From: Mogibacterium sp.
GTDB lineage: Bacteria; Bacillota; Clostridia; Peptostreptococcales; Anaerovoracaceae
Direction: 5' to 3'
Length of the DNA stretch: 64,000 nucleotides
NCBI GenBank assembly: GCA_024403035.1
Contig: JAKSSP010000002.1
Span: 62,001 to 126,000, forward strand
Shown here: positions 61,947 through 64,000 of the stretch, piece by piece
How positions within the stretch are numbered: position 1 is the stretch's first letter
How the letters are laid out: each line of letters opens with the position of its first letter
Translations under genes and position numbers: made by a program
Notes under the pieces: model-generated
Databases searched by the model: none
Told to the model about the DNA's origin: nothing
Seen by the model: only the letters and a program-made list of their open reading frames with translations

Positions 61947-63106
61947 AACACTTCAGGACCGCCTCCCGGAGACACGATATAGAACGTGCAGTCGTATCCC
62001 ACTTTGTCACGATATGTCTCACCAATGATTCGGCAGAATTCATCTGCCGCTTCTTTTTTTACGATGGAAACGGTGCAGCCTCCGAATCCGCCTCCCGTCA
62101 TCCTCGATCCGAGAACTCCCGGGATCTCACAGGCGGTTTCAGCGAGGACATCGAGTTCCCTGCATGACACCTCGTAATCGTCTCTAAGCGACACATGCGA
62201 GGCATTCATAAGTCTTCCGAACTCCTCAAGATCTCCTGCTTCCAGCGCCTTTACGCCGTCCACGGCCCTCCTGTCCTCATATACAGCGTGCTTTGCTCTT
62301 CTGAGGCACACAGGATCTCCGATAACATGCTTTTGCTTTTCGAACTCCTCAGGACTCAGCTTGCAGAGAGCCTCTGCGCCTGTGACCTTCTGAAGGGCTT
62401 GAAGCGCCTCTCCGCACTCTCTCCTTCTGTCGTTGTAAGCGCTGTCCTTAAGGGAATGATTATTGTTTGTATTAGTGATGATAAGCACCTCATCTTTAAG
62501 AACGAACGGCACGTACTTGAAACTGAGATCGGCTGTATCAAGGAAGATGGCATGATCCTTCTTTCCCATGGCAGAAGCGAACTGGTCCATGATGCCGCAG
62601 TTGAGACCGCAATAGTGGTTCTCCGCTTCCTGCCCAAACAGCGCTATCTGCTGATTGCTTACGTCGAAGCCAAACATATCTCTAAGCATGACGCCTGTCA
62701 GTACCTCGAGCGACGCGGAAGAAGAAAGCCCCGCTCCTGCAGGAATGTCTCCTCCTATGATGATGTCAAGTCCGCAGTCCATCTTAAAGCCGTGTTTGTC
62801 GAAAGCCCACATTACACCCTTTGGATAAGCAGTCCAGCCCTTGTCTTCCAGCGGCCAGAATTCATCGATGCTGGTCTCTACAACATCGCTTTCGCTGAAG
62901 TTCACGGAATAGAAACGCAGTTTGTCATCATTCCTCTTCGCTGCCGCGGCATATGTACCGTAAGACAGAGCGCAGGGAAACACATGGCCTCCATTGTAGT
63001 CAGTATGCTCGCCTATGAGATTCACTCTGCCCGGCGCAAAGTACGCGCGGATATCATCTGTCTTTCCGTATATCTCCCTGAATGCCTTTATTACAGTGTC
63101 TTTCAT
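61943..63106 (-). CDS. galK: Galactokinase
   Basis: A 387-residue GHMP kinase with the galactokinase signature GRVNLIGEHTDYNGG near 27-41, ATP motif PAGAGLSSSASLE near 124 and GGGFGGCTVS near 340. It phosphorylates galactose at C1 in the Leloir pathway. The start is the ATG at 63106, in an ATGA overlap with the GH3 stop; a longer frame from 63154 is inside the glucosidase gene. Pairing with a glycosidase suggests galactoside use, and no other gal genes are in view. Confidence 0.94.
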   Translation of the reverse strand: MKDTVIKAFREIYGKTDDIRAYFAPGRVNLIGEHTDYNGGHVFPCALSYGTYAAAAKRNDDKLRFYSVNFSESDVVETSIDEFWPLEDKGWTAYPKGVMWAFDKHGFKMDCGLDIIIGGDIPAGAGLSSSASLEVLTGVMLRDMFGFDVSNQQIALFGQEAENHYCGLNCGIMDQFASAMGKKDHAIFLDTADLSFKYVPFVLKDEVLIITNTNNNHSLKDSAYNDRRRECGEALQALQKVTGAEALCKLSPEEFEKQKHVIGDPVCLRRAKHAVYEDRRAVDGVKALEAGDLEEFGRLMNASHVSLRDDYEVSCRELDVLAETACEIPGVLGSRMTGGGFGGCTVSIVKKEAADEFCRIIGETYRDKVGYDCTFYIVSPGGGPEVF

Positions 63107-64000
63107 TTGCGTTTGATATCCTTTCCGAGTCTTTCCATCACACGGAGCAGCCATCCCGCGTTCTCTCTTAGCTGACGTTCTGTTACCGTACCGTCATTCA
63201 GCCCTGCGATTATCTGTCTGTAGTCCTTTTTACCTCCCGGCATAAACAGACTGCAGCCCGCGGCTGCTACCTTAGCAGCATCAGGCGTGCCGTACTTTGA
63301 GCCCTTTGCCAGCAGCATATCGCCTCCGATCACCCAGTCGGTCATGATAAGACCGTCGAATCCGTATTCGCTCCTGAGTATCTCAGTCAAAGCCTTGCTT
63401 TCCGAAGTATGCTCTCCATTGAGCAGGTTGTATGAGGTCATCACCGACATCGGATCCGCCTCACGCACGCATATGCCGAATCCCTTGAGGTAGATCTCGC
63501 GGAGCGCCCTCTCACTGACGATGCTGTTGCTTGCGTAGCGGTTGGTCTCCTGATTGTTTGCGGCATAGTGTTTTATCGTCACTCCCCGGCCCGGATGCTT
63601 CTGCACGCCCCTGGTGAGAGCCGCGGCGAACCTGCCGCTTATGAGCGGATCCTCCGAATAGTATTCGAAGTTGCGTCCGCAGAGAATGTTTCTGTGTATA
63701 TTGAGAGCCGGAGCCAGCCAGAGATCGATGCCGAAGATATCCATCTCGCTCGCGACTATATCGCCGCACATCTCCGCGAAGTCCGTGTTCCAGCTCTGAG
63801 CAATGGCTGTCGCGATAGGAATGGCTGTGCAGTTCTGTTCTATCACCTGCGCTCCTCTGGCAGGTTTTGCTTCTCTCATCAGCACTGCTCTGAGAGCGCC
63901 CGGCAGCATGTCTGTCATGGATTCAGGGATCGCCGATCCGATTATGTGTTTGCCCTTAGCGTCCTCATAGTATCCGCGCGCTATCCTGATGCCGGCAGGC
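63103..64000 (-). CDS. GH3 family beta-glucosidase (partial, 5' end off window)
   Basis: The frame is open from the window edge to the TGA at 63103, giving the last 298 residues. GH3 features are clear: GIDLWLAPALNIHRN, GRNFEYYSEDP, KHYAANNQETNR and the nucleophile aspartate in LIMTDWV. Since the nucleophile lies about 85 residues from the end, the protein terminates soon after the first (TIM-barrel) domain or is an internal-order variant in which the barrel is C-terminal. The latter is likely, because classical two-domain GH3 enzymes continue for 300 or more residues. Coupled to galK by ATGA. Confidence 0.85.
   Translation of the reverse strand, partial: PAGIRIARGYYEDAKGKHIIGSAIPESMTDMLPGALRAVLMREAKPARGAQVIEQNCTAIPIATAIAQSWNTDFAEMCGDIVASEMDIFGIDLWLAPALNIHRNILCGRNFEYYSEDPLISGRFAAALTRGVQKHPGRGVTIKHYAANNQETNRYASNSIVSERALREIYLKGFGICVREADPMSVMTSYNLLNGEHTSESKALTEILRSEYGFDGLIMTDWVIGGDMLLAKGSKYGTPDAAKVAAAGCSLFMPGGKKDYRQIIAGLNDGTVTERQLRENAGWLLRVMERLGKDIKRK

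Overview
The window looks like the chromosome of an anaerobic member of the Firmicutes, most likely class Clostridia. The evidence is AGGAGG-type ribosome binding sites throughout, a CIRCE element in front of clpB, YitT and DUF975 proteins, BMP-type ABC transport and selenium-linked molybdenum hydroxylases. Coding sequences are moderately GC-rich and intergenic regions are sharply AT-rich. I cannot name the genus. Almost all genes are on the minus strand; the plus-strand genes are birA, a YheO-type regulator, the YqeC-MocA fusion and azlCD. I see no tRNA, rRNA, CRISPR array or insertion sequence.

Layout. 1-4300: two STAS-domain genes (one fused to a kinase-like domain and cut by the window edge), a U32 peptidase/hydroxylase-family gene and birA. 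4300-7310: an 8-oxoguanine deaminase-type amidohydrolase, a RidA protein and an MFS transporter. 7360-15840: clpB with CIRCE, YitT, a CbbX/SpoVK-type AAA ATPase, ddl, a membrane-anchored MurF-like ligase and an alpha/beta hydrolase. 15930-46158: the core of the window, a purine-catabolism island. 46300-54214: a second amidase, adenine deaminase and a BMP-type ABC transporter. 54447-60772: two fold-type II PLP enzymes, a FAD dehydrogenase, an OFA-family transporter and a DUF975 protein. 60917-64000: azlCD, galK and a 5'-truncated GH3 beta-glucosidase.

How the core works. A MerR regulator heads a tightly packed run of 12 genes (39265 down to 21030): xdhA, xdhB, xdhC, ygfM, xdhD, ssnA, ygfK, yqeB, a polyferredoxin, a selenium-dependent xanthine dehydrogenase and a hydantoinase. 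Next to it are ygeW (carbamoyltransferase), a carbamate kinase, ygeY (M20 amidohydrolase) and xpt, with their own promoters. Upstream lie the cofactor genes: a YqeC-MocA fusion, an XdhC-like chaperone, modABC and a MoeA-like protein. Together they predict anaerobic oxidation or reduction of purines, including urate, ring opening by amidohydrolases, carbamoyl transfer to phosphate and ATP formation by carbamate kinase. The labile selenium cofactor implied by yqeB, yqeC and mocA would be loaded on one or more of the hydroxylases. A gene set of this type was linked in 2023 to anaerobic urate and purine breakdown by gut bacteria (recalled from memory: Liu et al., Cell; Kasahara et al., Cell Host & Microbe).

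Most notable deviations: no ygeX (diaminopropionate ammonia-lyase) is visible, but two PLP enzymes lie nearby and one shares a promoter-proximal motif with ygeW. The purine permease gene between the regulator and the cofactor genes is wrecked by two internal deletions. A TAAAAC-n-GTTTTA type palindrome recurs in the purine transport and cofactor region. The BMP transporter mRNA starts with a two-tier hairpin that could be a regulatory RNA.
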